Shown here piece by piece: positions 8,814 through 17,541 of a stretch of 64,000 bases of DNA. The DNA comes from SM23-28-2 sp964512285 (GTDB taxonomy: Bacteria > Chloroflexota > Dehalococcoidia > SM23-28-2). Numbering within the stretch: position 1 is the stretch's first letter; every line of letters starts with the position of its first letter. The position numbers and the translations under genes were made by a program. The notes under the pieces are model-generated. The model was given only the letters and a program-made list of their open reading frames with translations. It was not told the origin of the DNA and searched no databases. The stretch covers positions 43,231 through 107,230 of the forward strand of contig CAZEJO010000002.1 in the NCBI GenBank assembly GCA_964512285.1, written 5' to 3'.

Positions 8814-8886
8814 GAAAGCACTCCTGAGATCGGGGTGGAGCTGCCAGCCCCAATCCTTAAGCAATAAAGCCGCCTTGCGGCGGCAG
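8755..8886. repeat. 132-bp direct repeat, copy 2
   Basis: Second copy of the repeat at 6172-6303, in the same orientation. It overlaps the 3' end of the membrane glycosyltransferase and includes the terminator that follows tRNA-Arg on the minus strand. Its position, 20 bp from the tRNA, suggests that this is the original location and copy 1 the duplicate. Confidence 0.95.
8863..8884 (-). terminator. Terminator of tRNA-Arg
   Basis: The stem GCCGCC/GGCGGC with a GCAA loop on the minus strand is followed by TTTATT. It lies 22 bp downstream of the tRNA-Arg 3' end, as expected for the tRNA transcript. Confidence 0.7.
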
Positions 8887-8905
8887 ATCCGTATCTGAAA
8901 GCTAG

Positions 8906-8979
8906 CGCCCCCGGCAGGACTCGAACCCACAACCGCCTGGTCCGAAGCCAGGCGCTCTATCCAATTGAGCTACGGGGGC
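8906..8979 (-). tRNA. tRNA-Arg (anticodon TCG)
   Basis: On the minus strand the acceptor pair is GCCCCCG/CGGGGGC with discriminator G. The D arm reads TAGCTCAATTGGATAGAGC, the anticodon stem CCTGG/CCAGG encloses loop CTTCGGA (anticodon TCG, reading CGA), and the T arm carries GTTCGAG. CCA is not encoded. It is intact at 74 nt. A decayed copy of its 3' half lies at 5093-5134. Confidence 0.95.
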
Positions 8980-9120
8980 ACCTTCGACCCATTGACTGAG
9001 CCAACCCAAGCTACGGAGTGTTCAACAAGCCCTAGAAAGTTTATCATAGGCCTCGTACGGCCTCAACCGCGCTTATCTGTCGACAAGCACGCTAGCTCAC
9101 AACCGCCTGAGGGAGCCAAC

Positions 9121-10467
9121 GTGGAGCAAGACGCCGAGGTCATGATCAAGACGGTAGAGGATCTCCTACGGGGCGAGGCCCTGGAGGAGGCCGTCGACCT
9201 GGTATCCTCCATCCACCCAGCCGACCAGGCCGAGCTCTTCTGGCACCTGGAGCCGGAGCTACGGGAGGCCTTTCTGGCCCTTCTCTCTGCGGAGGGCCTC
9301 GCTCACCTGCTGGAGTACCTGGACGACGACCAGCGCGCGATAGTGGTGGAGAAGATGCCACGGGCGTCTCTCGCCCGCGTCCTGGACAGGATCGACAACG
9401 ACGTCGCCGCCGACATTCTCCGTACGCTGCCCCCAGCGGAGGGCGCGCGGGTGCTCTCCACCATGAGCACGGCCTCAGAGGTGGCTCCCCTCCTGGAGCA
9501 TGCCGACGAGAGCGCCGGCGGCATCATGACCCGCGGCTTCGTGTCCCTCCACGGCGAGATGACTACCCAGGACGCCATCAAGTACCTGCGCCTGCGTAAG
9601 CCCAACGTGGAGGAAGCTTACTACCTGTACGTCCTGGATGCCGCCAATCGCCTGGAGGGCGTGCTAAGCCTGCGCGAGCTGGTGGTGGCCCCCGCCGCAA
9701 CCCTCATCCACAAAGTCATGAGCCGAGATGTGATCGCCGTCGGGCCGGAGACAGACCAAGAGGAGGTAGCTCGTGTGGTTCAGCGCTATCGTCTGCGCGC
9801 CCTACCGGTGGTAGACGAAGAGCGCCACCTGCTGGGCATCACCACCATGGACGACGCCCTGAACGTCGTCTCTGAAGAGGCCACCGAGGACATGTACAGC
9901 ATTATCGGCCTGCCCGCCGAAGAGAGCGTTTACGACCCCGTCACCGTGTCGGCTCGCAGACGCCTGCCCTGGTTGCTACTGAACCTTGTCCTCGCCTTCA
10001 TAGCCGCTGGCGTCGTCAGTCGCTTTGTAGACACCATCGAAGAGATAGCGGCCCTGGCCGTGTTTATGCCCATCGTGGCTGGTCAGGGCGGCAATGCTGG
10101 TATTCAGACCATCACCCTGGTGGTACGAGAGATCGCCCTGGGAGAAGTAGAGCTCAAAGATGCCAAGCGCGTCCTGATCAAAGAGGTGTCCGTGGGCGTG
10201 CTGAAAGGAATCGTCCTGGGGCTATTCGTTGGCCTGATAGCCTGGGCATGGTGGAGCAACGCCTGGCTGGGTCTGGTTGTCGGGCTGGCTATACTGCTGA
10301 ACCTGATCGTGGCTGGCTTCTGGGGAGCGATAATACCGCTGGGCCTACGCTGGCTCCGCCTCGATCCCGCTGTCGCCTCGGGGGTCTTCCTGACCGGCTT
10401 CACCGACGTGCTGGGCTTCTTCTTCCTGCTGGGCCTGGCGACCCTTCTGCTCTCCCATCTCACCTAG
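9121..10467 (+). CDS. mgtE: Magnesium transporter MgtE
   Basis: A 448-residue protein with the full MgtE layout. Residues about 1-130 are the superhelical N domain (the PADQAELFWHLEP region). Residues about 130-255 are a CBS pair with GGIMTRGFVSL and VMSRDVIAV followed by LPVVDEERHLLGIT. Residues about 280-448 hold five membrane helices with the pore-lining PIVAGQGGNAGIQT motif. The GTG at 9121 is preferred because GAGGGAG lies 7 bases upstream; further upstream in-frame sequence overlaps the tRNA region. The protein imports Mg2+ across the inner membrane and is gated by Mg2+ binding in the cytosolic domains. It converges exactly on the next gene. Confidence 0.95.
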   Translation: MEQDAEVMIKTVEDLLRGEALEEAVDLVSSIHPADQAELFWHLEPELREAFLALLSAEGLAHLLEYLDDDQRAIVVEKMPRASLARVLDRIDNDVAADILRTLPPAEGARVLSTMSTASEVAPLLEHADESAGGIMTRGFVSLHGEMTTQDAIKYLRLRKPNVEEAYYLYVLDAANRLEGVLSLRELVVAPAATLIHKVMSRDVIAVGPETDQEEVARVVQRYRLRALPVVDEERHLLGITTMDDALNVVSEEATEDMYSIIGLPAEESVYDPVTVSARRRLPWLLLNLVLAFIAAGVVSRFVDTIEEIAALAVFMPIVAGQGGNAGIQTITLVVREIALGEVELKDAKRVLIKEVSVGVLKGIVLGLFVGLIAWAWWSNAWLGLVVGLAILLNLIVAGFWGAIIPLGLRWLRLDPAVASGVFLTGFTDVLGFFFLLGLATLLLSHLT

Positions 10468-10905
10468 CTACTGAGGAAGGTTGAGGGAAATACCGATCGT
10501 GGCGTATTGCCCGTTCCCCCGAATGATGCCGATAGCTACCGTCCCCCATTCCCCACCGTCACCCACACGGGAGAAATCGATGACAACGACCTCGTCCTCC
10601 CCATCGGAGACATCCACCACGTCCACATTGTCCACCTGCCAGGGATCCTCATCCAGCACCCTCTCATAGAAAGCCTGCACCTGGTCACGGCTGTGCTCCG
10701 TGTCAATACTCACCAGGAAGCCGCCCTCCTCGGGGGTGAAGGTCTCCGCACGGGTAATGGCTTCCTCGTAGATAGGGAAGTCCCGCGGGAAGCCCTCCGG
10801 CAGCTCGATGCCGCCAGGCCCTCCTTCCTCGCCGCCACCACAGGCACCAGCCAGCGCAAGGGCCGCAAGAAGGACAAGGGCAATAACGATACCTGCCCGA
10901 CTCAT
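10468..10905 (-). CDS. Hypothetical lipoprotein
   Basis: A 145-residue protein starting at the ATG at 10905. Residues 1-20 form a lipoprotein signal peptide with a LAGAC lipobox, followed by a Gly/Glu-rich linker (GGGEEGGPGG) and a soluble domain with IELPEGFPRDFPIYEEA near its start. It is probably anchored to the outer face of the membrane. I do not recognise a defined family. Its stop abuts that of mgtE, with no space for a separate terminator. Confidence 0.7.
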   Translation of the reverse strand: MSRAGIVIALVLLAALALAGACGGGEEGGPGGIELPEGFPRDFPIYEEAITRAETFTPEEGGFLVSIDTEHSRDQVQAFYERVLDEDPWQVDNVDVVDVSDGEDEVVVIDFSRVGDGGEWGTVAIGIIRGNGQYATIGISLNLPQ

Positions 10906-10992
10906 CTCGTCACCACCAGACTCCCACGAAAAGCACCGCATGCAACGGCACCTTCAGGTTAGCAGGTCAATGGAGAGCAGGCAAGAAACTGG

Positions 10993-11066
10993 GGTGGACG
11001 GAGGGATTTGAACCCTCGATCTCCAGGGCCACAACCTGGCGCGTTGACCGCTACGCTACGCCCACC
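10993..11066 (-). tRNA. tRNA-His (anticodon GTG)
   Basis: On the minus strand the acceptor GTGGGCG pairs with CGTCCAC through one G-T wobble; discriminator C73 faces an extra 5' G (position -1, base 11066), the identity hallmark of tRNA-His. The anticodon stem CCAGG/CCTGG encloses loop TTGTGGC (anticodon GTG). The T arm has GTTCAAA. Confidence 0.95.
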
Positions 11067-11218
11067 ACGACAGGACAGCAGAAACACTGGCATCGTCGCA
11101 ATGCCAGCACATGGAGTGTATCACGTTTGCCCAGATACGGTCAAGAATAGCGTAGGCTGGTTCCTCTTCCCCGTATCGACAAGCTAGGGAACAGCTTGTA
11201 GAATCGGAGGGCCAACGT

Positions 11219-11248
11219 TTGCGGTAAAAGATTACGCCATAGTAAAAT
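11219..11248 (+). promoter_or_regulatory. Candidate promoter of the hyp operon
   Basis: TTGCGG (11219-11224) and TAAAAT (11243-11248) are spaced 18 bp and lie 20 bp upstream of the hypA-like start, which has GAGGAGG as ribosome binding site. This is the only AT-rich stretch in the 200-bp gap after tRNA-His. Confidence 0.4.
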
Positions 11249-11268
11249 TAACTAGCGAGGAGGCCTTC

Positions 11269-11508
11269 ATGCACGAGCTAGCGGCAGCCCAGGATGTCGT
11301 CAAGACTGCCCTGGCGACAGCCGAAGCGGAGGGCGCCAAGAGAATAGTAGCCATTGTCCTCGAGATTGGTGACCTTTACGGGGTTGACCAGATGCGAGAA
11401 CTCATCGCGATGGAGGCGAAGGGGACAATAGCCGAGGGGGCCCGCTTGGACATCGAATCCGTGGCTGGTCCTAACATCCGGGTTGAGAGCATAGAGGTAG
11501 AACAGTAG
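11269..11508 (+). CDS. HypA-like hydrogenase nickel protein lacking the zinc domain
   Basis: A 79-residue protein. It begins MHELAAAQDVV, matching the HypA N-terminus in which Met1-His2-Glu3 bind nickel, and continues with the alpha/beta fold (IVLEIGDLYGVDQMRELIAMEAKGT). Normal HypA is about 113 residues and has a zinc loop with two CxxC motifs; here there is no cysteine at all, and the sequence passes directly to the last strand (ARLDIESV). It heads the hypFCDE operon, so a role in [NiFe] hydrogenase maturation is likely, but zinc-linked structural switching is absent. No hypB is found in the window. Confidence 0.75.
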   Translation: MHELAAAQDVVKTALATAEAEGAKRIVAIVLEIGDLYGVDQMRELIAMEAKGTIAEGARLDIESVAGPNIRVESIEVEQ

Positions 11509-11514
11509 GTTGCC

Positions 11515-13824
11515 GTGGCTATCAGGGCGCAGGTGGTGGTGCGAGGGATCGTTCAGGGGGTTGGCTTCCGTCCCTTCGTCTATCGCCTCGCCCAAGAGCA
11601 CCAGCTTAGCGGCTGGGTCCTCAACTCCACTCAGGGCGTGGTCATCGAGGTGGAGGGGCCGCAGCAACGAATAGCTGGCTTTATCGCCGGGCTCAAGGCC
11701 GATCCCCCTCCCCAGGCCGTCATCGAAAGAGTAGAGACCAACCTCCTTCCGCCTGTTGGCTACTCGTCCTTCATCGTCGAGGCCAGCCGCGAGGGCGATG
11801 AGTTCGTCCTGATCTCCCCCGACATTTGCATCTGCGCCGACTGCCTCAATGAGCTCCGGAACTCCCACGACCGCCGTTGGGCCTATCCCTTCATAAACTG
11901 CACCAACTGCGGCCCCCGCTTCACCATCATCAGCGACATCCCCTACGACCGACCCAAGACGACAATGAGCGCCTTCACCATGTGTCCTCGCTGCGATGAG
12001 GAGTACCACAACCCCGCTGACAGGCGCTTCCACGCTCAGCCCAACGCCTGCGCCCTGTGCGGCCCCCGGCTGGAGCTGGCGACGAATGGCACTCGCCCCG
12101 CTGAAGCGCCGCCGCGAGAAGAGCCCATCGAGAGCGTCCGTCGCCTGCTGACGGAGGGGGCGATTGTGGCGGCGAAAGGGCTGGGGGGCTTCCACCTGGC
12201 CTGCGATGCCACGAATGCGGGCGCGGTGGCAACCCTGCGCGAGCGCAAGCAGCGCGTGGACAAGCCCTTCGCCGTCATGTCCCTGGACGTGGACACCGTC
12301 CGCCGCTACTGCGAGGTCAGTGAAGGCGAGGCTCAGCTCCTCGAGTCGCCGGCGCGGCCCATCGTGCTCCTGCGACGCAAGCCGGGCTCGCCCATCGCCG
12401 CTGAGGCAGCCCCCGCCAACAATAACCTGGGGGTCATGCTGCCCTACACGCCCCTGCACTACCTCCTGCTGAGCGATGGCGCGACACCCGCGCCTCTGGC
12501 CCTGGTGATGACCAGCGGCAACATGAGCGAGGAGCCTATCGCCATTGGCAACCAGGAGGCGCTGGAGCGCCTGAGCCCCCTGGCCGACTACTTCCTTCTC
12601 CACGACCGCGATATCTACGTCCGCTGCGACGACTCAGTCACCCGCCTCTTTCGAGGCAGAGAGGCGATGCTCCGCCGCTCCCGCGGCTACGCGCCCTTCC
12701 CCGTCCGCCTGAACCTGGAGCTGAAGGAGATCCTGGCCTGCGGAGCTGATCTCAAGAACACCTTCTGCCTCACCAAGGGCACCTATGCCTTCCTCAGCCA
12801 GCACATCGGCGACATGGAGAACTACGAGACCTTCGCCGGCTATCAAGCGGCCATCGAGCACTTCCAGCGGCTCTTTCGGGTGAACCCGCGGGCGGTGGCC
12901 TATGACCTTCACCCCGATTATCTGGCCACCCGCTACGCCCTGGAGCTCGCGGAGACCCAGGGCTTACGGCTGGTGCCCGTGCAGCACCACCACGCCCACG
13001 TTGTGAGCTGCATGGCCGAGAACGGCGTGGACGGAGAGGTCATCGGCGTGGCCCTCGACGGCACCGGCTACGGCACGGACGGCCACATCTGGGGCGGCGA
13101 GTTCCTCCTGGCCGACTGCCGCCGCTTTCGCCGCCTAGGTCACCTCAAGTATGTGCCCCTGCCCGGCGGCGATGCAGCCACCAAACGGCCCTACCGTATG
13201 GCAGTAAGCCATCTTCTGAGCGCCTTCGGTGAGGAGGCCCTGGACCTGCCGCTGGAGCTGTGGAAGCAAATCGAACCGCCGGAGCTGGCCCTGATACGCC
13301 GCATGATGGCGGCGAAAGTGAACTGCCCTCTCACCTCTAGCTGCGGCCGCCTGTTCGACGCCGTATCGGCCCTGCTGGGCGTGCGCGGCGTGGTCAACTA
13401 CGAAGGGCAGGCGGCCATCGAGCTGGAGATGCTGACCGCCGAAGGCGTGGATGAAGTCTACGACTGGAGCCCACCTTCAAGCTATCCTATAATTATTGAT
13501 CCGGCGCCTGTGCTGCAGGGAGTGGTTTCGGACCTGAGGCGAGGGGTGGATCGAGCTGTGATCTCGGCCAAGTTCCACAACACCATCGCCGACGTCATTG
13601 TCGGCGTGAGCCGGGTTGCCAGAGAAAGGACGGGCATCAACCGAGTGGCCCTTAGCGGCGGCGTATTCCAGAATATGTACCTTCTTGGCCGCACCCTGGA
13701 CGGACTGGAGAGCCGGGGCTTCGAGGCCCTCATCCACCACCAGGTGCCCACCAACGACGGCGGCATCGCCCTCGGCCAGGCGGTGATCGCCAACGCCCGT
13801 CTGTCACGGAGGAAGAAGCGCTAG
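11515..13824 (+). CDS. hypF: Carbamoyltransferase HypF
   Basis: A 769-residue protein with the complete HypF layout: acylphosphatase domain (GIVQGVGFRPFVYRLA, residues about 9-24), two zinc fingers (CADC...CTNCGPRF and CPRC...CALCGP, residues about 105-185), a YrdC-like domain (about 200-385), and a Kae1-like carbamoyltransferase domain with the QHHHAHV metal site. It converts carbamoyl phosphate and ATP to carbamoyl-adenylate and transfers the group to the C-terminal cysteine of HypE, on the way to the CN ligands of [NiFe] hydrogenases. It starts with GTG 6 bp after the hypA-like gene and is followed at once by hypC. Confidence 0.97.
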   Translation: MAIRAQVVVRGIVQGVGFRPFVYRLAQEHQLSGWVLNSTQGVVIEVEGPQQRIAGFIAGLKADPPPQAVIERVETNLLPPVGYSSFIVEASREGDEFVLISPDICICADCLNELRNSHDRRWAYPFINCTNCGPRFTIISDIPYDRPKTTMSAFTMCPRCDEEYHNPADRRFHAQPNACALCGPRLELATNGTRPAEAPPREEPIESVRRLLTEGAIVAAKGLGGFHLACDATNAGAVATLRERKQRVDKPFAVMSLDVDTVRRYCEVSEGEAQLLESPARPIVLLRRKPGSPIAAEAAPANNNLGVMLPYTPLHYLLLSDGATPAPLALVMTSGNMSEEPIAIGNQEALERLSPLADYFLLHDRDIYVRCDDSVTRLFRGREAMLRRSRGYAPFPVRLNLELKEILACGADLKNTFCLTKGTYAFLSQHIGDMENYETFAGYQAAIEHFQRLFRVNPRAVAYDLHPDYLATRYALELAETQGLRLVPVQHHHAHVVSCMAENGVDGEVIGVALDGTGYGTDGHIWGGEFLLADCRRFRRLGHLKYVPLPGGDAATKRPYRMAVSHLLSAFGEEALDLPLELWKQIEPPELALIRRMMAAKVNCPLTSSCGRLFDAVSALLGVRGVVNYEGQAAIELEMLTAEGVDEVYDWSPPSSYPIIIDPAPVLQGVVSDLRRGVDRAVISAKFHNTIADVIVGVSRVARERTGINRVALSGGVFQNMYLLGRTLDGLESRGFEALIHHQVPTNDGGIALGQAVIANARLSRRKKR

Positions 13825-13826
13825 CC

Positions 13827-14057
13827 ATGTGCCTGGCCATACCGGCGCGGGTTGTCCAGATCGACGAAGGTCTAGGCCTGGTGGAGCTAGGGGGAGTCGT
13901 GCGTGAAGCGAGCTTCATGCTCCTGCCCGATGCCCAGGTGGGCGACTACGTTCTCCTCCACGCTGGCTACGCCCTCCAGAAAGTGGACGAGGCGGAGGCC
14001 GAGGAGACCATCCGTCTGTTGACCGAGCTGGCCGAGGACGGGAGGGCAGAAGCATAG
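13827..14057 (+). CDS. hypC: Hydrogenase chaperone HypC
   Basis: A 76-residue protein beginning MCLAIPARVV, with the essential Cys2 exposed after Met removal. It shares the Fe(CN)2CO precursor with HypD and delivers it to the hydrogenase large subunit. It lies 2 bp after hypF, and its stop codon overlaps the GTG start of hypD, so translation is probably coupled. The length is normal for the family. Confidence 0.97.
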   Translation: MCLAIPARVVQIDEGLGLVELGGVVREASFMLLPDAQVGDYVLLHAGYALQKVDEAEAEETIRLLTELAEDGRAEA

Positions 14058-15145
14058 TGGTGCGCTACGTGCGCGAGTTCCACGATCCTGCCGCCGCCCG
14101 CGGGCTGGCGGCGACGATCGAGCGCATAACCAACCGCTCGGTGAACCTGATGGAGGTATGTGGCACTCATACCGTGACCATCTTCCGCCACGGCATTCGC
14201 CAGCTCCTGCCGCCGCCGCTGAGCATGCTCTCGGGGCCCGGCTGCCCAGTCTGCGTCACCACCAACGCCGATATCGACAAGGCCATCGCCCTGGCCGAGC
14301 AGTCGAAGGTAACCCTGGCCACCTTCGGCGACATGATGAAGGTGCCGGGGAGCTACCAGAGCCTCCAGCAGGTCAAGGCCGATGGCAGCGACGTGCGGGT
14401 CGTCTATTCTCCTCGCGATGCCGTCTGCATGGCCCGCGACAACCCCCGCCAGCCCGTCATATTCTTCGCCGTGGGGTTCGAGACCACCGTCCCCACCATC
14501 GCCGCCGCGCTCCTGGAGGCCGAAGCGCTGGGGCTCAAGAACTTCTACCTGATCTCCGTGCACAAGCTCATCCCGCCCGCCATGCTCGCTCTACTGGAGG
14601 CGCGGGAGGTGCGCATCGACGGCTTCATCTGCCCCGGCCACGTGAGCGTGGTCATCGGCTCGCAGCCCTACGAGTTCATCCCCCAACAGTACGGCGTTCC
14701 CTGCGTGATCACCGGCTTCGAGCCGTTGGACGTCCTCCAGGGCATCGAGATGCTGCTGCGCCAGATCGCCGAGGGCAGAGCAGAGGTGGAGATCCAGTAT
14801 CGCCGAGGGGTGCGGCCGGAGGGTAATCCCCTGGCGCGCGAGCTAGTATCGCGGGCGTTCGAGACCAGCGACGCCGACTGGCGCGGGCTGGGCTGCATCC
14901 CCAACAGCGGGCTGAAGCTGCGAGCGGAGTACAAGCGCTTCGACGCCGAGCAGGCCTTCGCCATCAACCCTCCGCCCACCAAGGAGCACAAGGGCTGCCT
15001 CTGCGGCGATATCCTGCGGGGAGTCAAGACGCCGCCGGAGTGCCCCCTGTTCGCCGAAACCTGCACCCCCGAGAGGCCGGTAGGCCCCTGCATGGTCTCC
15101 AGCGAGGGCACCTGCGCCGGCTGGTATCAATACGGGTCGCGCTAA
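14057..15145 (+). CDS. hypD: Hydrogenase iron-cofactor scaffold HypD
   Basis: A 362-residue protein. Conserved blocks include MEVCGTHT, the GPGCPVCVT motif, GFETT, CPGHVSVVIG and the C-terminal cluster region with CLCGDILRG, ECPLF and C-rich positions near CMVSSEGTC that bind a [4Fe-4S] cluster. HypD is where the Fe(CN)2CO group is built. It starts with GTG at 14057 (a second GTG follows directly) and is followed 8 bp later by hypE. Confidence 0.97.
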   Translation: MVRYVREFHDPAAARGLAATIERITNRSVNLMEVCGTHTVTIFRHGIRQLLPPPLSMLSGPGCPVCVTTNADIDKAIALAEQSKVTLATFGDMMKVPGSYQSLQQVKADGSDVRVVYSPRDAVCMARDNPRQPVIFFAVGFETTVPTIAAALLEAEALGLKNFYLISVHKLIPPAMLALLEAREVRIDGFICPGHVSVVIGSQPYEFIPQQYGVPCVITGFEPLDVLQGIEMLLRQIAEGRAEVEIQYRRGVRPEGNPLARELVSRAFETSDADWRGLGCIPNSGLKLRAEYKRFDAEQAFAINPPPTKEHKGCLCGDILRGVKTPPECPLFAETCTPERPVGPCMVSSEGTCAGWYQYGSR

Positions 15146-15153
15146 GGAAGGCT

Positions 15154-16194
15154 ATGGCAAAGAGAAACGTGGCAGGAACCAGCAAGATCCTCCTGGCTCA
15201 TGGCAGCGGCGGCCGCCTCAGCCACGAGCTGGTGGCCAAGGAGTTCGTTCCGCCCTGGGCCAACCCCATCCTCGACCAGCTCAACGACTCGGCCGTGTTC
15301 GCCTTGAGCCCGGATGGCACCGGCCCCCGCCTAGCTTTCACCACCGACTCCTACGTGGTGAAGCCCCTCTTCTTCAAAGGGGGCGACATCGGCCGCCTGG
15401 CGGTCTGCGGCACAGTCAACGACCTGGCCATGGTGGGAGCGAAGCCCCTGTACCTTTCGGCCAGCTTCGTCATCGAGGAGGGGCTGTCCCTGGCCAACAT
15501 GAGAGCAGTGGTGAAGTCGATGCGCCAGGCGGCGGCTGAGGCGGGCGTGCAGATCGTGACCGGCGATACGAAGGTGGTGGAGGGAGGCGCCGCCGACGGC
15601 CTCTTCGTCAACACCGCCGGCCTGGGCCTGGTGCCGCCTGGGGTAGAGATCGGCGGCAGCAGGGCCCGCGTGGGCGACGCGATCATCCTCTCGGGCAGTA
15701 TCGGCGACCACGGCATCGCCGTGATCTCTCAGCGGGAGGGACTGGAGTTCGAGGCGCCGGTGGACAGCGACGTCGCCCCCCTGAACGGTCTGGTGGCAGC
15801 CATGCTGGCGGTCAGCACCAACGTCCGCGTTCTGCGCGACCCCACTCGTGGCGGCCTGGCAACCTCCCTCAACGAGATAGCCCAGCAGTCCGGGGTTGGC
15901 ATCCAGATCGATGAACCAACGATCCCAGTCAAGGATGGCGTATGGGGTGCCTGCGAGATGCTGGGCTTCGACCCCCTGTACGTGGCCAACGAAGGCAAGC
16001 TGGTCACTATCGTCGAGCCTAAAGACGCTGAAAGAATCCTGAGCGTTATGCGAAAGACAAAGTATGGTGAAGAGGCAGCGATCATCGGGGAGGTAGTCGC
16101 CGAGCCGCAGGGCAAGGTTCTGATGAAGACAACTATCGGCGGCACGCGCATCGTCCACATGCTGGTGGGCGAGATGCTGCCGCGTATCTGTTGA
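15154..16194 (+). CDS. hypE: Carbamoyl dehydratase HypE
   Basis: A 346-residue protein starting at ATG 15154, which has AAGGAAG as ribosome binding site; an upstream ATG in frame lies inside hypD and is not preferred. It belongs to the PurM-like ATPase family (HGSGGRLSHELV, FTTDSYVVKPLFFKGGDIG, GDTKVV). It ends PRIC: the C-terminal cysteine is the carbamoyl acceptor that is dehydrated to thiocyanate. Last gene of the hyp operon, 9 bp before the sensor kinase, which suggests read-through into the regulatory pair. Confidence 0.97.
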   Translation: MAKRNVAGTSKILLAHGSGGRLSHELVAKEFVPPWANPILDQLNDSAVFALSPDGTGPRLAFTTDSYVVKPLFFKGGDIGRLAVCGTVNDLAMVGAKPLYLSASFVIEEGLSLANMRAVVKSMRQAAAEAGVQIVTGDTKVVEGGAADGLFVNTAGLGLVPPGVEIGGSRARVGDAIILSGSIGDHGIAVISQREGLEFEAPVDSDVAPLNGLVAAMLAVSTNVRVLRDPTRGGLATSLNEIAQQSGVGIQIDEPTIPVKDGVWGACEMLGFDPLYVANEGKLVTIVEPKDAERILSVMRKTKYGEEAAIIGEVVAEPQGKVLMKTTIGGTRIVHMLVGEMLPRIC

Positions 16195-16203
16195 GGAGCG
16201 GCG

Positions 16204-17541
16204 ATGACAACGCGCGAGAGGGGGAACCGGGCCGATACGGCCAGGCAGGACACGGAAGAGCTAGCCGCCCTGCTGGACATGTCCATGGCCTTCGCCCAGG
16301 CTACCGACCTGGACAGGGTAATGGAGACCGTTCTTGCCCGCAGCACCGCTCTCTATGAGGCGGCCGATGCCGGCGCTCTCTTCCTCTACAACCCTGATGA
16401 GGACTGCCTGGTAGCCAGGGCCTCCATTGGCTACGAGACAGAGCCTCTCTCCCGAGTGCGACTGAGGCCGGGAGAGGCCATCGTGGGCAAGGTCTTCAAG
16501 CACAGACGAAGCCTGCTGTGCGCCACTCCAGAGCAGATAGCGCTTAACATGGCCAACCTGCGCAAGGAGAACGAAGCTCACTTCGAAGGGGCCCGCTCCG
16601 GCATAAGCCAGCCCCGCAGCGCCATGTGCGCTCCCCTGATTGCTAAGGACTCTGTCCTGGGAGCCCTGATCCTAGTGAGCCTTCGCCGTCAGGAAGCCTC
16701 TTCTCGCCGCCAGAAAGCATTCTCTGCCACCGACCTTCACTTTCTCCAGGGAGTAGCCAACCAGATCGCCATTGCTCTCGAGAACGCCCGTCTCTGGTCG
16801 GAGGTCTGCCGCGGTCAGGCCGTAACCGAAGCAAACCGCTTCAAAGATGAGTTTCTGGCCAGCATCTCCCACCAGCTTCTCACCCCCATCACCTCCATCA
16901 GAGCTGCCGCCGACCTGCTTAAGGCTTCGCCGACCAAGGAGAGCGAGGCAGCGGACAGCCTGATAAGCAGCATTGCCCGCAACACCCAGCGCCTTCAGGG
17001 TCTAGTGCAGGAACTGCTGGACCTAGCCCGTCTGCAAAGGGGCGAGGCCGTACTCTCACTCAAGCCCTGGGACCTGAAGACGATCGTAACGGAGAGCGCG
17101 GCAGCCATCGAACCCCTCGCCGGGGGGAAGGAACAGGCGCTGGAGGTGGAAATCCCCTCTTCTTCCTGCCCGGTGCTGGCCGACCGGGGGCGACTGGAGC
17201 AAGCGCTGATGAACCTGCTCTCCAACTCCAGCAAATTCACCCCTCGCCACGGTCACATCAGGACGACCCTCCAGGACAAGGACCGAGAGTATTTGGTGAG
17301 TGTCACCGACGATGGTCCCGGCATCCCCCAGGCTGAGCAGAATCAGATCTTCGAGCGCTTCTATTCGAACTCCCGCGCGCCAGGCGAAAAGACGGGCGCT
17401 GGCTTGGGCTTAGCCATCGCCAAGACAGTGGTGGAGCTACACGGAGGGAAAATCTGGGTGAAGAGCCAGGGCGGCCACGGCAGCACCTTCTTTTTCACCC
17501 TTCCCAAGGGGGACAGTCTTGCGGATTCTAGTCGTCGATGA
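16204..17541 (+). CDS. GAF-domain sensor histidine kinase
   Basis: A 445-residue protein without membrane segments. Residues about 20-200 form a GAF domain (SIGYETEPLSRVRLRPGEAIVGKVF). Residues about 210-280 form a HisKA domain with H-box SHQLLTPI, where the usual SHELRTPL has two changes but keeps the His and the TP. Residues about 320-440 form a HATPase_c domain (LMNLLSNSSKFTP, DDGPGIP, GAGLGLAI). It probably senses a cytosolic signal such as redox state or a small ligand; the ligand is unknown. It overlaps the response regulator by 23 bp and lies between the hyp and hdr-mvh operons, so control of hydrogenase expression is a reasonable inference. Confidence 0.85.
   Translation: MTTRERGNRADTARQDTEELAALLDMSMAFAQATDLDRVMETVLARSTALYEAADAGALFLYNPDEDCLVARASIGYETEPLSRVRLRPGEAIVGKVFKHRRSLLCATPEQIALNMANLRKENEAHFEGARSGISQPRSAMCAPLIAKDSVLGALILVSLRRQEASSRRQKAFSATDLHFLQGVANQIAIALENARLWSEVCRGQAVTEANRFKDEFLASISHQLLTPITSIRAAADLLKASPTKESEAADSLISSIARNTQRLQGLVQELLDLARLQRGEAVLSLKPWDLKTIVTESAAAIEPLAGGKEQALEVEIPSSSCPVLADRGRLEQALMNLLSNSSKFTPRHGHIRTTLQDKDREYLVSVTDDGPGIPQAEQNQIFERFYSNSRAPGEKTGAGLGLAIAKTVVELHGGKIWVKSQGGHGSTFFFTLPKGDSLADSSRR

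Noticed and set aside
8965..9120. N-terminal extension of MgtE starting inside the tRNA-Arg region
   Set aside because: The extension overlaps the tRNA gene, lacks MgtE similarity, and GTG 9121 has a better ribosome binding site.
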